From Buttiauxella brennerae ATCC 51605 (GTDB lineage: Bacteria > Pseudomonadota > Gammaproteobacteria > Enterobacterales > Enterobacteriaceae), in contig NZ_LXER01000020.1 in NCBI RefSeq assembly GCF_001654925.1, forward strand, positions 1 through 64,000: DNA of 64,000 bases. Direction: 5' to 3'. Below are positions 50,266-59,644 of this stretch, in pieces (within the stretch, counting starts at the first letter, position 1; each line of letters begins with the position of its first letter). The notes beneath the pieces are model-generated. The model was not told the origin of the DNA and ran no database searches. It saw nothing but the letters and a program-made list of their open reading frames with translations. A program made the position numbers and the translations under genes.

Positions 50266-51735
50266 TTAGTTCTTAAACGTTTTTGGGAACGTCATTTCTT
50301 CATACTTCACGAAATGCGTGCCTTTGGTGATCTTGTAGCCCATCCAGATTGCCAGGAACAATGGAATACCAATATAGGTAGCCGTTACGCCTGCCCAGTC
50401 GATTTTATCGGCCAGGAACGCTTCATAGTTCTGACCAAGCGTAATGATCAGGCACAGGACGAAGGCGAAAATCGGCCCTACCGGGAAGAAACCGGACACA
50501 TATGGCAGGTCTTTAAGATCAAGGCCTTGCTTGATATAGCCACGGCGGAAACGGTAGTGGCTAATCGCAATACCCAACCAGGCGATAAAACCAGTCATCC
50601 CCGAGGTGTTCAGCAGCCACAGGTAAACTGTCTGGTTGCCATACATGGATGTCAGGAAGCACAAACCCGCTACAACGGTTGTCGCGTACAGCGCATTGCG
50701 CGGTACACCACCTTTGGACAGCTTAGAGAAAATGCGTGGTGCTTTGCCGTCGCATGCCAGGGTGTAGAGCATACGAGTGGAAGCGTACATCCCGGAGTTA
50801 CCCGCAGACAGTACCGCAGTCAGAATTACCGCATTCATTACTGCTGCCGCAGACAACAGACCTGCATGTTCAAATACCAGGGTGAACGGGCTCACGCCGA
50901 TGTCTTTTACATCATTACGCAGCAGGCTCGGATCGGTATAAGGAATGATCAGGCTGATAATCAGAATCGCGAACACATAGAACAGCAGGATACGCCAGAA
51001 CACCTGACGCACAGCGCGTGGGATGTTTTTGCCTGGATCTTCAGATTCGCCCGCAGCCACACCGATAAGCTCAGTCCCCTGGAATGAGAAGCCGACTATC
51101 ATCGCCACGCCAATCATGGCCGAGAACCCACCGGCAAATGGCGCATCACCAATCCCCCAGTTGCTCCAGCCTGCTGGTTGTGCACCTTTAAAGATGCCGA
51201 GGATCATCATCACACCGACAATGATAAAGATGACAACGGTGACCACTTTAATCAGCGAGAACCAATATTCTGCTTCACCAAAACCTTTTACGGAGATGTA
51301 GTTCAGCAAGAACATGATGCCCAAGAACAGCGCACTCCAGATCCAGCCTGGGGTATCAGGGAACCAGTAGTTCATCACCAATTGTGATGCAACCAGGTCA
51401 ACGGCGATAGTCACCGCCCAGTTGTACCAGTAGTTCCAGCCCAGTGCGAAACCAAAACCTTCTTCTACGTATTGCTGCCCGTAGGTGGCGAATGAACCAG
51501 AAACCGGCATATATGCCGCAAGCTCACCCAGGCTTGTCATCAGGAAGTACACCATCAGACCAATCAGCATGTAAGAGAGCAGCGCGCCGCCAGGGCCCGC
51601 CTGAGAAATGGTTGCACCAGAGGCAACAAATAGCCCAGTCCCGATGGAACCGCCGATGGCGATCATCGTCAAGTGGCGCGCTTTTAGCTCACGACGTAAG
51701 CCAGGCGCTTGTGTTGTTTTATCTTGAGAAACCAT
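50266..51735 (-). CDS. lysP: Lysine-specific permease LysP
   Basis: An amino acid permease (APC superfamily) with 12 helices that imports lysine with protons and, in E. coli, also restrains the CadC regulator. The N-terminal segment GGSIGTGLFVASG after helix 1 is the substrate-binding glycine-rich break. 489 aa, the E. coli length. A clear terminator follows. The 200-bp gap upstream shows no site I can define. Confidence 0.96.
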   Translation of the reverse strand: MVSQDKTTQAPGLRRELKARHLTMIAIGGSIGTGLFVASGATISQAGPGGALLSYMLIGLMVYFLMTSLGELAAYMPVSGSFATYGQQYVEEGFGFALGWNYWYNWAVTIAVDLVASQLVMNYWFPDTPGWIWSALFLGIMFLLNYISVKGFGEAEYWFSLIKVVTVVIFIIVGVMMILGIFKGAQPAGWSNWGIGDAPFAGGFSAMIGVAMIVGFSFQGTELIGVAAGESEDPGKNIPRAVRQVFWRILLFYVFAILIISLIIPYTDPSLLRNDVKDIGVSPFTLVFEHAGLLSAAAVMNAVILTAVLSAGNSGMYASTRMLYTLACDGKAPRIFSKLSKGGVPRNALYATTVVAGLCFLTSMYGNQTVYLWLLNTSGMTGFIAWLGIAISHYRFRRGYIKQGLDLKDLPYVSGFFPVGPIFAFVLCLIITLGQNYEAFLADKIDWAGVTATYIGIPLFLAIWMGYKITKGTHFVKYEEMTFPKTFKN

Positions 51736-51935
51736 AGAAAATTGTGGTCCGTCCTAAAAATGAGGCGAGATTGTAGCAAACCAAACTGAGACAGATAGTA
51801 GAAATACGCTGTTATAAGAGAGCTTCATAATCGGGGGCGAATTATAAGTAAAGCACTTATGGCAGGAGTCGATGTGAGCGTGGGAATCAATAAACGTGAG
51901 TGATGGGAATCCATTCCCCGGGGAATTTGAGGCTG

Positions 51936-53045
51936 TTACTTAAAATCGACTTTCATGAGTTCAGGAATGGTGAAATCGCGAGTGGTTTCCACGCAGCGGC
52001 TGATGTAATCAACAAAACGAGGTGGCGGTAACATCCCTAAATCCAACAGTTTTTTATTTGAAAAACGCACATTCAGCATCGAAAACTCGCCATACAAACG
52101 CATTGCTCTGAGCATCAGGCGTTCATTACATGGACCATAAATGGTTTTGAAATCTTTGCGATTTTTTACCAGTTCGCTGTAATCCACCTGCTGGTAAGTG
52201 GAGCGAATCGGTTTTTGATTTAATGCCGCGGCCATGGCTGCATCTATTTCAATAAACGGAGTGCTCCCGGCATCACCGGCCGATATGTGGTAAACCTTCT
52301 CGCTCAGCTCAGTGCTTTTGGTTAATAACAACAGGGCTTCAGCGCAATAATCGACCGGGATAACATCAATTTTATCTTCCATCGAACACATGAATTTCCC
52401 GAGCATCAGCGCCATGCGGAATACCCAAAAAATACTGCTGGATGGGCGACACCCTTCTTCACTGTGACCAACGACAATAGAAGGTCGCGCAATCACCAGC
52501 GGCAGCTGCGGGCAGTGTTCAATCATCAATTGTTCAATGGTGGATTTGGACCAGGTATATTGAACCAGGTGCTCTTCTTCAGGTTTGCGCTCCATGCTTT
52601 CGGTTACCAGCGTTCCCGCTTCCGGCACACATGACATTGCCGTTCCCACGTGAACAAAGCGAACCAGACCCGAAACCTCTGCCATTCGTTTCACAAACTT
52701 CAGCGTGCCTTCCACATTCACTTTCCAGATCAGCGCGTTATCGCCGAATGAAGCAACGGCCGCGGAATTGATCACATGCGTGATGGTTGAAAGCCTGGCG
52801 TCATCCAAAAAATCGTCTGAATAAGCTAAATCGCCCAGTAAGATATTATTTTCATTAATTTTATTCAGTAGGTGCTCGTGGCAACCAAACTTAGCCAGAT
52901 TGTTTCTGACTCGTGTTACACCTTCGGCGGGAGAGTCAGCCCTCACCAGCAATAGAATTGAGCGAATTGAAGAGTCAGAAATAGCCCGTGCTAATACAGC
53001 ACCGCCCAGAAAACCTGTTGATCCGGTTATCAGTAGATTGCTCAT
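51936..53045 (-). CDS. Extended SDR / thioester-reductase-like protein
   Basis: An NAD(P)-dependent protein of the extended short-chain dehydrogenase type, closest in look to the male-sterility/thioester reductase (NAD_binding_4) group that reduces acyl-CoA or carrier-bound acyl thioesters. The glycine motif GSTGFLG is at 8-14, and the catalytic YTWSK is Y163 to K167. It is stand-alone: no adenylation or carrier domain. ATG 53045 (MSNLL) gives 369 aa; a longer frame of 10 codons is unsupported. It is not found at this place in E. coli, where lysP adjoins yeiE. Both flanking gaps are AT-rich. Substrate unknown. Confidence 0.85.
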   Translation of the reverse strand: MSNLLITGSTGFLGGAVLARAISDSSIRSILLLVRADSPAEGVTRVRNNLAKFGCHEHLLNKINENNILLGDLAYSDDFLDDARLSTITHVINSAAVASFGDNALIWKVNVEGTLKFVKRMAEVSGLVRFVHVGTAMSCVPEAGTLVTESMERKPEEEHLVQYTWSKSTIEQLMIEHCPQLPLVIARPSIVVGHSEEGCRPSSSIFWVFRMALMLGKFMCSMEDKIDVIPVDYCAEALLLLTKSTELSEKVYHISAGDAGSTPFIEIDAAMAAALNQKPIRSTYQQVDYSELVKNRKDFKTIYGPCNERLMLRAMRLYGEFSMLNVRFSNKKLLDLGMLPPPRFVDYISRCVETTRDFTIPELMKVDFK

Positions 53046-53285
53046 GATGAAATACTCTGAATGAAAAAACGCCATACTATGTGGCGATTTATAAACAGTG
53101 CATCAATAAAACAAATAACAAAAAACAGGGTTGAGTTTTATTTGTAACTTACTGTATTTATTGTTTTTTTATAAAACAAAAAAGTAATCTCGTTTAAGCA
53201 TTGTATATTGATTTCATAAATTACAAGTGCATTATCAACCCAAGCAGCTAACTTTAATTTAACGAAAGTTATATAATTTATTTTA
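53046..53285. other. AT-rich gap between two accessory genes
   Basis: A 240-bp stretch much richer in A and T than the flanking genes, with runs such as TTGTTTTTTATAAAACAA. It separates the membrane-protein gene from the SDR gene. Weak inverted repeats occur (ACAAATAA at 53111 with TTATTTGT at 53138), but I see no clear gene, terminator or operator. The low GC content is consistent with H-NS-type silencing of acquired DNA; this is inference. Confidence 0.5.
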
Positions 53286-53771
53286 TTAAAAAATCAGTTT
53301 ATATATATAACCGCTAGAAATCATAGCCAAAAGAGTGCCAATTAATATAATTATTACGGTTGGTAGTACACGTGGCAGCGCAAGCCAAAATGAATTTAGC
53401 CCCTTTTTAATCCGCATAGACTGCACCGATTCAACATAACCCATGCAGAAAAAGGTGGAACTAATTAGCGTAAACCAAGGACTGATTTCAAACCCTTTCC
53501 AGGCAAAATAGGCATTAGAAAAGTGAAACTTTGCGAGCAAACAGGCTGAACAAAATCGAGGAAAGTAACTCCTCCCAATCAATAAAATTGTGGTGCCTAC
53601 TGCGGCCCCTAACATCACCCACTGCATAGCAACGCCGTGTAATGTAACGATATGAAGCAGTAATAATCCCGTGCCAACAATGATGGTTAAAATTGCGGCA
53701 CAGTTTGCGCATAGTCGATAAAGATTCAGGTTGTCGGTGTAGCGAGCGGGTGCAGTTTCTTTAACATCCAT
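53286..53771 (-). CDS. Unrecognised membrane protein
   Basis: Not recognised. A 161-residue protein with about four hydrophobic segments (near 22-42, 45-65, 84-103 and 133-157 from the ATG at 53771) and two CxxC pairs, CANC and CSAC. It is rich in Phe and Ser and poor in charges between the helices. Starts are uncertain: TTG 53837 would add 22 residues. It is encoded between yeiE and the SDR gene on the same strand, in AT-rich DNA, and is absent from this place in E. coli. It may share a transcript with the SDR gene despite the 240-bp gap. Confidence 0.7.
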   Translation of the reverse strand: MDVKETAPARYTDNLNLYRLCANCAAILTIIVGTGLLLLHIVTLHGVAMQWVMLGAAVGTTILLIGRSYFPRFCSACLLAKFHFSNAYFAWKGFEISPWFTLISSTFFCMGYVESVQSMRIKKGLNSFWLALPRVLPTVIIILIGTLLAMISSGYIYKLIF

Positions 53772-53907
53772 TGATTCATAATCTCTGACGTTTACAAAGC
53801 AGGTAACAGCCTGTTTGCGGAGCAGCAGGATACCCAAAACAGCAAAATCTTAATTGATTTTAAACAAGACCGCCCTGTAAACAACACCACTGAATCTAGC
53901 TATTCTG

Positions 53908-54774
53908 CTAATCGTCGCAATATTTCAAAAAACGCTGTAACGCATTGGAAATATGTTTCTGACGATGATGAATACGGTACAAAGTACGCACCAGGCGCGG
54001 CAAAGGTACTGGCACCTCCACCAGCGACCCCGTGTCGAGTTGTTCCGCAATCACCCTGCGCGACAGGCAACTAATGCCGAGCCCATGGCGCACCGCATGT
54101 TTAATCGCCTCGGAGTTTCCCAACTCCATACCGAGATGGAACTGCGGCAAATGCGAAAGCAGCAGGTAATCCACGATTTCACGCGTACCGGATCCTTTTT
54201 CACGCAGGATCCAATGCTGTTGCGCCAGGCTTTCCAGCGTAATTGGATGCTGCAATAAAGGTGCAGTTGGCGGCGCAAACACCACCAGTTCGTCTTCCAG
54301 CCACGGTTCGGTAACCAGCTCCGTCATATGGCTTGGGCCTTCAATCAGGCCGATATCGACCCGGAAATCCGCCACGGCGTTAATCACATCCTGGCTGTTT
54401 CCCACGCTCATCTCCAGCGGGAGCGTGGGGAAATCACGGCGATAGTGGGCAATCATTTCCGGCAGGATGTAGTTACCGATGGTGCTACTGGCATAAACGC
54501 GGATTGCCCCGTTATCTTCTTTAAACAGTTGTTCGACTTCGACCGCCTGCTCCAGTAAACCCACCACTCGCGGGTAGAGTAAACGGCCATGCTCGTTAAC
54601 CACCAGGCGTTTACCTACCCGGTCAAATAGTTGCACACCCAGTTGCCCTTCGAGATCCGACAGCGCTGCACTCACCGCAGACTGCGACAGCGCCAGCATC
54701 TGTGAAGCCTGGGTGGTTGAACCGCTTTTGAGGACTTCAGCGAAGACTTCAAGTTGCCGCAGTGTAATATGCAT
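53908..54774 (-). CDS. yeiE: LysR-type regulator YeiE
   Basis: A LysR-family regulator with an N-terminal helix-turn-helix ([22 protein letters not shown], given here by its ends; about 19-40) and a two-lobed effector domain. 288 aa, slightly shorter than E. coli (293). YeiE of enteric bacteria has been linked to sulfite sensing and to iron and lysP control. It is divergent from yeiH, as in E. coli. Confidence 0.93.
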   Translation of the reverse strand: MHITLRQLEVFAEVLKSGSTTQASQMLALSQSAVSAALSDLEGQLGVQLFDRVGKRLVVNEHGRLLYPRVVGLLEQAVEVEQLFKEDNGAIRVYASSTIGNYILPEMIAHYRRDFPTLPLEMSVGNSQDVINAVADFRVDIGLIEGPSHMTELVTEPWLEDELVVFAPPTAPLLQHPITLESLAQQHWILREKGSGTREIVDYLLLSHLPQFHLGMELGNSEAIKHAVRHGLGISCLSRRVIAEQLDTGSLVEVPVPLPRLVRTLYRIHHRQKHISNALQRFLKYCDD

Positions 54775-54870
54775 GATGGATGCGCCTTAACACTTATTCA
54801 GATTGATTATAAATATATAATCAATTTTATTTTTAAGCCAGCAGGCCTTACTCTTTTGCCAACAGCCAGG

Positions 54871-54916
54871 ATAGTTCGAGTTACAGGAAAGCTGCAGCTT
54901 GAACTATGACGGGTAC
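54871..54916. repeat. Internally deleted ERIC element 4
   Basis: Only the two ERIC ends remain: ATAGTTCGAGTTACAGGAAA is joined to GCTGCAGCTTGAACTATGAC followed by GGGTAC. The 46-bp remnant is a small hairpin (ATAGTTC with GAACTAT). It ends 15 bases before the yeiH start, inside its leader and next to its ribosome site. Confidence 0.8.
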
Positions 54917-54931
54917 ATAAAGGAGAAGGTT

Positions 54932-55981
54932 ATGGCTACGCTATCAATTCCCGATCATCGACATACATTGTGGCATTTTCTGCCAGGTCTTGCTCTTGCT
55001 GCCAGTATTACGGCTCTGGCGCTTTGGTTGGGTAACATTCCTTCCGTTGCGGGCCTCGGCCTGGGTGCATTAACACTCGCTATTCTGTGCGGCATGGTGA
55101 TTGGCAACACGCTTTACCCAAAAATCTGGCAGCACTGCGATGGTGGTGTGTTATTCGCCAAACAGCATTTATTGCGCCTTGGCATCATTTTGTATGGCTT
55201 CCGCCTGACGTTCTCACAAATTGCGGACGTAGGGGCCAGCGGTGTCATTATTGATATTTTAACCTTAACCAGCACCTTTGCCCTCGCCTGCTGGCTGGGT
55301 CAGAAAGTGTTTGGGCTGGATAAGCAAACCAGCTGGTTAATCGGTGCGGGTAGCAGTATTTGTGGCGCCGCAGCCATTCTTGCAACTGAACCGGTGGTAA
55401 AAGCAGAAGCCAGCAAGGTCACGGTTGCCGTCGCAACGGTGGTTATTTTCGGTACACTTGCGATCTTCATTTACCCGATGATTTATCCCTATGTGACGCA
55501 CTGGTTCACCCCGGAAACCTTTGGGATTTATACCGGCTCAACGATGCATGAAGTCGCTCAAGTGGTTGCCGCAGGGCATGCCATCAGCCCGGAAACTGAA
55601 AATGCGGCGGTGATTGCGAAAATGCTGCGCGTCATGATGCTGGCGCCGTTCCTGATTTTCCTGGCAGCCCGCGTTAAACAACTGGCGCCAGCCGGTCAGG
55701 CGCAGAAAAGCAAAATCACGATTCCATGGTTTGCCGTGCTGTTTATTGTGGTCGCGATGTTTAACTCGCTGCACCTGCTGCCTGCCTGGGCGGTCAATGC
55801 CTTGATAACGCTGGATACTTTCTTGCTGGCTATGGCGATGGCTGCACTGGGTTTAACCACCCACTTTAGCGCGCTGAAAAAAGCAGGTGTACGGCCACTG
55901 CTGATGGCGCTGGTGCTGTTTATCTGGCTGATTGTCGGCGGTGGCGCGATTAACCTGGGTATCCACCATTTAATGGCCTGA
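54932..55981 (+). CDS. yeiH: UPF0324 membrane protein YeiH (putative sulfate exporter family)
   Basis: An inner-membrane protein with about ten helices, of the UPF0324/PSE family. The annotation as sulfate exporter is by family and not proven. ATG 54932 (MATLSI) with AAAGGAGAAGG upstream gives 349 aa, the E. coli length. It is divergent from its neighbour regulator gene yeiE. A hairpin terminator lies just after the stop. Confidence 0.93.
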   Translation: MATLSIPDHRHTLWHFLPGLALAASITALALWLGNIPSVAGLGLGALTLAILCGMVIGNTLYPKIWQHCDGGVLFAKQHLLRLGIILYGFRLTFSQIADVGASGVIIDILTLTSTFALACWLGQKVFGLDKQTSWLIGAGSSICGAAAILATEPVVKAEASKVTVAVATVVIFGTLAIFIYPMIYPYVTHWFTPETFGIYTGSTMHEVAQVVAAGHAISPETENAAVIAKMLRVMMLAPFLIFLAARVKQLAPAGQAQKSKITIPWFAVLFIVVAMFNSLHLLPAWAVNALITLDTFLLAMAMAALGLTTHFSALKKAGVRPLLMALVLFIWLIVGGGAINLGIHHLMA

Positions 55982-55993
55982 TATTTACGCCTG

Positions 55994-56031
55994 AACCCGC
56001 TATCATTACCCGTTTCCCGATAGCGGGTTTT
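55994..56031 (+). terminator. Intrinsic terminator between yeiH and nfo
   Basis: An 11-bp perfect stem, AACCCGCTATC with GATAGCGGGTT, is followed by TT after a 14-base loop. It ends only 3 bases before the nfo ribosome site (AGGAG), so it would be in the nfo leader if yeiH transcripts read through. Confidence 0.82.
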
Positions 56032-56047
56032 GACAGGAGTAAGAATG

Positions 56048-56905
56048 ATGAAGTTTATTGGCGCACACGTCAGTGCTGCAGGTGGTCTGGAAAATGCCGC
56101 AATTCGTGCACACGAACTCGAAGCCACAGCTTTTGCCCTGTTTACCAAAAACCAACGCCAGTGGCGTGCCGCTCCGCTCACTGACGAAGTTATCAGTAAT
56201 TTCAAACGTGCCTGTGAAAAGTATCATTACGGTCCAGGCCAAATCCTTCCGCATGACAGCTATCTGATTAACCTGGGCCATCCGGTTGAAGAAGCGCTGG
56301 AAAAATCCCGTGAAGCCTTCATTGACGAGATGGAACGCTGCATGCAGCTCGGTTTAACGCTGCTGAATTTCCACCCCGGCAGCCACCTGATGCAAATCCC
56401 CGAAGAAGAGTGCCTGGTTCGTATCGCACAGTCGATAAACATCGCGCTGGATAAAACCGAAGGCGTGACGGCAGTGATTGAAAACACCGCAGGCCAGGGC
56501 AGCAATCTTGGCTTTCGCTTTGAGCATCTCGCCGCCATCATTGACGGTGTAGAAGACAAATCCCGTGTAGGTGTTTGTATTGATACCTGCCACGCCTTTG
56601 CCGCAGGGTACGACCTGCGTACTGAAGCTAACTGCGAAGAGACGTTTGCAGACTTTGACCGTATCGTTGGGTTCGAGTATTTACGCGGTATGCATCTTAA
56701 TGACGCCAAAAGCGCCTTTGGTAGCCGCGTTGACCGCCACAACAGCCTGGGCGAAGGTAACATCGGCCACACGCCGTTTGCCTGGATCATGCGCGATAAC
56801 CGTTTCGATGGTATTCCATTGATTCTGGAAACCACGAACCCTGATATCTGGGCTGAAGAGATTGCGTGGCTGAAGGCTCAACAGCACGAAGAAGCGACTG
56901 TATAA
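56048..56905 (+). CDS. nfo: Endonuclease IV Nfo
   Basis: A trinuclear zinc apurinic/apyrimidinic endonuclease of base excision repair. The AP2Ec signature segments are [40 protein letters not shown] and HLNDAK. ATG 56048 (MKFIGAH) gives 285 aa as in E. coli; the ATG one codon earlier is better spaced from AGGAG and may also be used. It is convergent with fruA, with no nucleoside genes between as in E. coli. Confidence 0.96.
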   Translation: MKFIGAHVSAAGGLENAAIRAHELEATAFALFTKNQRQWRAAPLTDEVISNFKRACEKYHYGPGQILPHDSYLINLGHPVEEALEKSREAFIDEMERCMQLGLTLLNFHPGSHLMQIPEEECLVRIAQSINIALDKTEGVTAVIENTAGQGSNLGFRFEHLAAIIDGVEDKSRVGVCIDTCHAFAAGYDLRTEANCEETFADFDRIVGFEYLRGMHLNDAKSAFGSRVDRHNSLGEGNIGHTPFAWIMRDNRFDGIPLILETTNPDIWAEEIAWLKAQQHEEATV

Positions 56906-56907
56906 AC

Positions 56908-56940
56908 GAAAAAGCTCCCTGCAGATACCTGCAGGGAGCC
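56908..56940 (-). terminator. Intrinsic terminator of fruBKA
   Basis: On the minus strand the stem GGCTCCCTGCAG with CTGCAGGGAGC and a 4-base loop are followed by TTTTT. On the plus strand it lies right after the nfo stop but has no T run there. Confidence 0.9.
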
Positions 56941-56994
56941 TGAATAAATGTCGGATGTCGCTTCGCTAATCCGACCTTGAAGATTTGAATCGTA

Positions 56995-58689
56995 TTAGGC
57001 CGCTTTCGCTACCGCAATATCTGTTTCTGAACGCTTCAGGAAGGCATAAGACAGACCCGCCAGCAGTGTTCCTGCAACGATGGCAATCAGGTAACCCACA
57101 ACCGGGGTAATCGCACCTGGAATCAGCAGAACGAACAGACCACCGTGTGGCGCCATCAGTTTGGCACCCACTGCCATGGATATTGCGCCAGTCACCGCTC
57201 CGCCAATGATACAGCACGGTAATACACGCATTGGATCACGAGCCGCGAACGGGATTGCCCCTTCGGTGATAAAGCACAGGCCAAGAACCATCGCTGCTTT
57301 ACCGCCCTCTTGCTGAGCTTTGTCGAATTTACGACGCGCAACCAGCGTTGCCAGACCCATTGCCAGCGGTGGCACCATGCCGGCGGCCATAATGGCGGCC
57401 ATTGGAGCGTATGTTTGGGTACTCAGCAAACCGACACCAAACGCATAAGCCGCTTTGTTTACCGGCCCGCCCATGTCAGTACACATCATGCCACCGAGGA
57501 TTGCACCCAGCAGGACCGCATTTGCTGTGCCCATGGTTTGCAGCCAGTGAGTCAACCCTTCGAGGATTTTCGAAACCGGCGTACCGATCAGGTAAATCAT
57601 CGCCAGACCAACAATCAAGCTTGAGAACAGTGGAATGATGAGGATAGGTTTCAACGCTTCCATGCTGGAAGGCAGCTTCAGCTTGGTGCTGATCAACTTC
57701 GCAATATAACCTGCGAGGAAGCCCGCAATAATCCCGCCGATAAAACCAGAACCGGTGCTTACTGCCAACATACCGCCGATAAGACCCGGCGTCAGACCTG
57801 GACGGTCAGCGATAGAGAACGCGATATAACCTGCAAGAACTGGCACCATCAACGCAAAGGCGGAACCCCCACCGATTTGCATCAATGCCGCCGCCAGCGT
57901 ACCTGGCTCTTTAAAGGCTTCGATACCGAAAGCGAACGACAGCGCGATACACAAACCACCCGCAACAACCATCGGCAGCATAAACGACACGCCGGTCAAC
58001 AGGTGGCGATATGCACCAGCGCCTTCTTTCTTCCCTTCTTTAGCGCTGGCAGCACTCTGCCCTGTCGCTTCGAAAGGTTTCGCTTCAACCACGGCTTTAT
58101 CGAGTTCTTGCGCTGTTTTCTTCAGTGCGAGACCCGTTGAAGTGCGGTACATCGGCTTGCCGGCAAATTTAGCCAGATCCACTTCGATATCAGCCGCCAC
58201 AATCACCAGATCGGCTTGTGCAACTTCTTCTGGTGTAATCGCATTCCCTGCACCAACGGAACCGCGTGTTTCAACTTTTACCCACCAGCCGCGTTTTTTT
58301 GCTTCGGTTTCAATGGCTTCAGCAGCCATAAAAGTATGCGCGACACCCGTTGGGCAAGCGGTAACAGCAACAACACGTTTCGGCCCAGTGGCAACTGCCG
58401 CAGGTACCGCGTTGGCTGGTGCGGTGTAAGGTTTTGCTTTGCCCTTTGCTTCGCTTAAAAACAGCTCAGGGTGTTGTACCGCACGGTTAATATCGCCGAG
58501 GTAAACATTTTTGCCGTTCAGCGCGCTATCAGCAGGAATGGAAGTCCCCACCACAATCGCCATATCAGCATCGTTCGGGTTGTCGATAATCTGTAAATGC
58601 GCTTTTTGCGCAGCTGAACCCAGCAGCGTTTTCGCGAGATACGCGCGAGCTTGCCCAAGACCAGGTTCGATAATCAGCAGCGTTTTCAT
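56995..58689 (-). CDS. fruA: PTS fructose-specific EIIB'BC component FruA
   Basis: Imports fructose through the inner membrane and phosphorylates it to fructose 1-phosphate. Domain order is B' (1-100), IIB with phosphocysteine C112 in TACPTGVAHT, then IIC with about nine helices. 564 aa against 563 in E. coli. It is the last gene of fruBKA, 16 bases after fruK. Confidence 0.97.
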   Translation of the reverse strand: MKTLLIIEPGLGQARAYLAKTLLGSAAQKAHLQIIDNPNDADMAIVVGTSIPADSALNGKNVYLGDINRAVQHPELFLSEAKGKAKPYTAPANAVPAAVATGPKRVVAVTACPTGVAHTFMAAEAIETEAKKRGWWVKVETRGSVGAGNAITPEEVAQADLVIVAADIEVDLAKFAGKPMYRTSTGLALKKTAQELDKAVVEAKPFEATGQSAASAKEGKKEGAGAYRHLLTGVSFMLPMVVAGGLCIALSFAFGIEAFKEPGTLAAALMQIGGGSAFALMVPVLAGYIAFSIADRPGLTPGLIGGMLAVSTGSGFIGGIIAGFLAGYIAKLISTKLKLPSSMEALKPILIIPLFSSLIVGLAMIYLIGTPVSKILEGLTHWLQTMGTANAVLLGAILGGMMCTDMGGPVNKAAYAFGVGLLSTQTYAPMAAIMAAGMVPPLAMGLATLVARRKFDKAQQEGGKAAMVLGLCFITEGAIPFAARDPMRVLPCCIIGGAVTGAISMAVGAKLMAPHGGLFVLLIPGAITPVVGYLIAIVAGTLLAGLSYAFLKRSETDIAVAKAA

Positions 58690-58705
58690 TGTTCCTCTCC
58701 TGCTG

Positions 58706-59644
58706 TCAGTTAAAAGGTTTCAGATCAACACGGGCCATCATCGCCGCCAGTTGAGGGCGGTCGGTGATACCAACATTGCTCTGGCTTACTGCCAAAGCGG
58801 CGACGGCGGTCGCAAGGCGTAAGGTATGTTCGCTGGACTCGCGCATTAACAGGCCGTAGATAAGTCCACCCACCATGGAATCCCCGGCACCTACGGTGCT
58901 GACGACTTCACAAGCTGGCGGTTTTGCAATCCATTCACCTGATGCGTTAACCCAAAGTGCGCCTTCTGCGCCCAGAGAAATCACCACATGAGCAATGCCC
59001 TGTTCACGCAGTGCGTGAGCAGCTTCAATGATATCTTTCATTTCCGGTAATTTACGACCGGCCCAGATTTCCAGCTCGCGACGGTTTGGTTTCACCAGCC
59101 ATGGCGCCGCTTTCAGCCCCGCGACTAATGCTTCACGGCTGCTGTCGAAAATGATGCAAGGGCACTGACTACGCAGACGCTTCATCCAGTCAGTGAACGC
59201 TTCCGGGGAGACTCCCGCAGGTAAACTGCCGCTCACGCAGACCATGTCAAATTGACCAAGCCAGCTCAGGGAATCGGCAACAAAGCGCTCCCAGTCGGAC
59301 TGCGTCACTTCAAAGCCAGAGAAGTTGAAGTCGGTAACTTCACCGTCTTTCTCAGTCAGCTTAACGTTGATGCGTGTACGGCCTTGTACAACCTGGAAAC
59401 GGTTAGCAATGCCCAGTTCGCTGAACAGTTGCTGAAAACCGTCCTGGTTGTCTTTGCCAAGGAAGCCACCCACGGTGACGTCGATGCCCAGATCTTTCAG
59501 AACCTTAGCGACGTTAATCCCTTTGCCCGCAGCGTGCAGGCCGGTGGTACGCACCAGGTTAACTTCACCACGTTCAACTTCAGGGGTGTAACCGACAAGA
59601 TCGTATGCCGGGTTTAGCGTGATGGTTGCGACGCGACGACTCAT
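58706..59644 (-). CDS. fruK: 1-phosphofructokinase FruK
   Basis: A PfkB/ribokinase-family enzyme that converts fructose 1-phosphate to fructose 1,6-bisphosphate. The PfkB signatures are [10 protein letters not shown] near 42 and [10 protein letters not shown] near 250. 312 aa as in E. coli. It starts within the last 4 bases of fruB (ATGA overlap). Confidence 0.97.
   Translation of the reverse strand: MSRRVATITLNPAYDLVGYTPEVERGEVNLVRTTGLHAAGKGINVAKVLKDLGIDVTVGGFLGKDNQDGFQQLFSELGIANRFQVVQGRTRINVKLTEKDGEVTDFNFSGFEVTQSDWERFVADSLSWLGQFDMVCVSGSLPAGVSPEAFTDWMKRLRSQCPCIIFDSSREALVAGLKAAPWLVKPNRRELEIWAGRKLPEMKDIIEAAHALREQGIAHVVISLGAEGALWVNASGEWIAKPPACEVVSTVGAGDSMVGGLIYGLLMRESSEHTLRLATAVAALAVSQSNVGITDRPQLAAMMARVDLKPFN

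Noticed and set aside
50314-51087. A 257-codon frame on the plus strand
   Set aside because: It is antisense to lysP, and its composition (many Gln, Arg, His) is that of a reversed membrane-protein gene.
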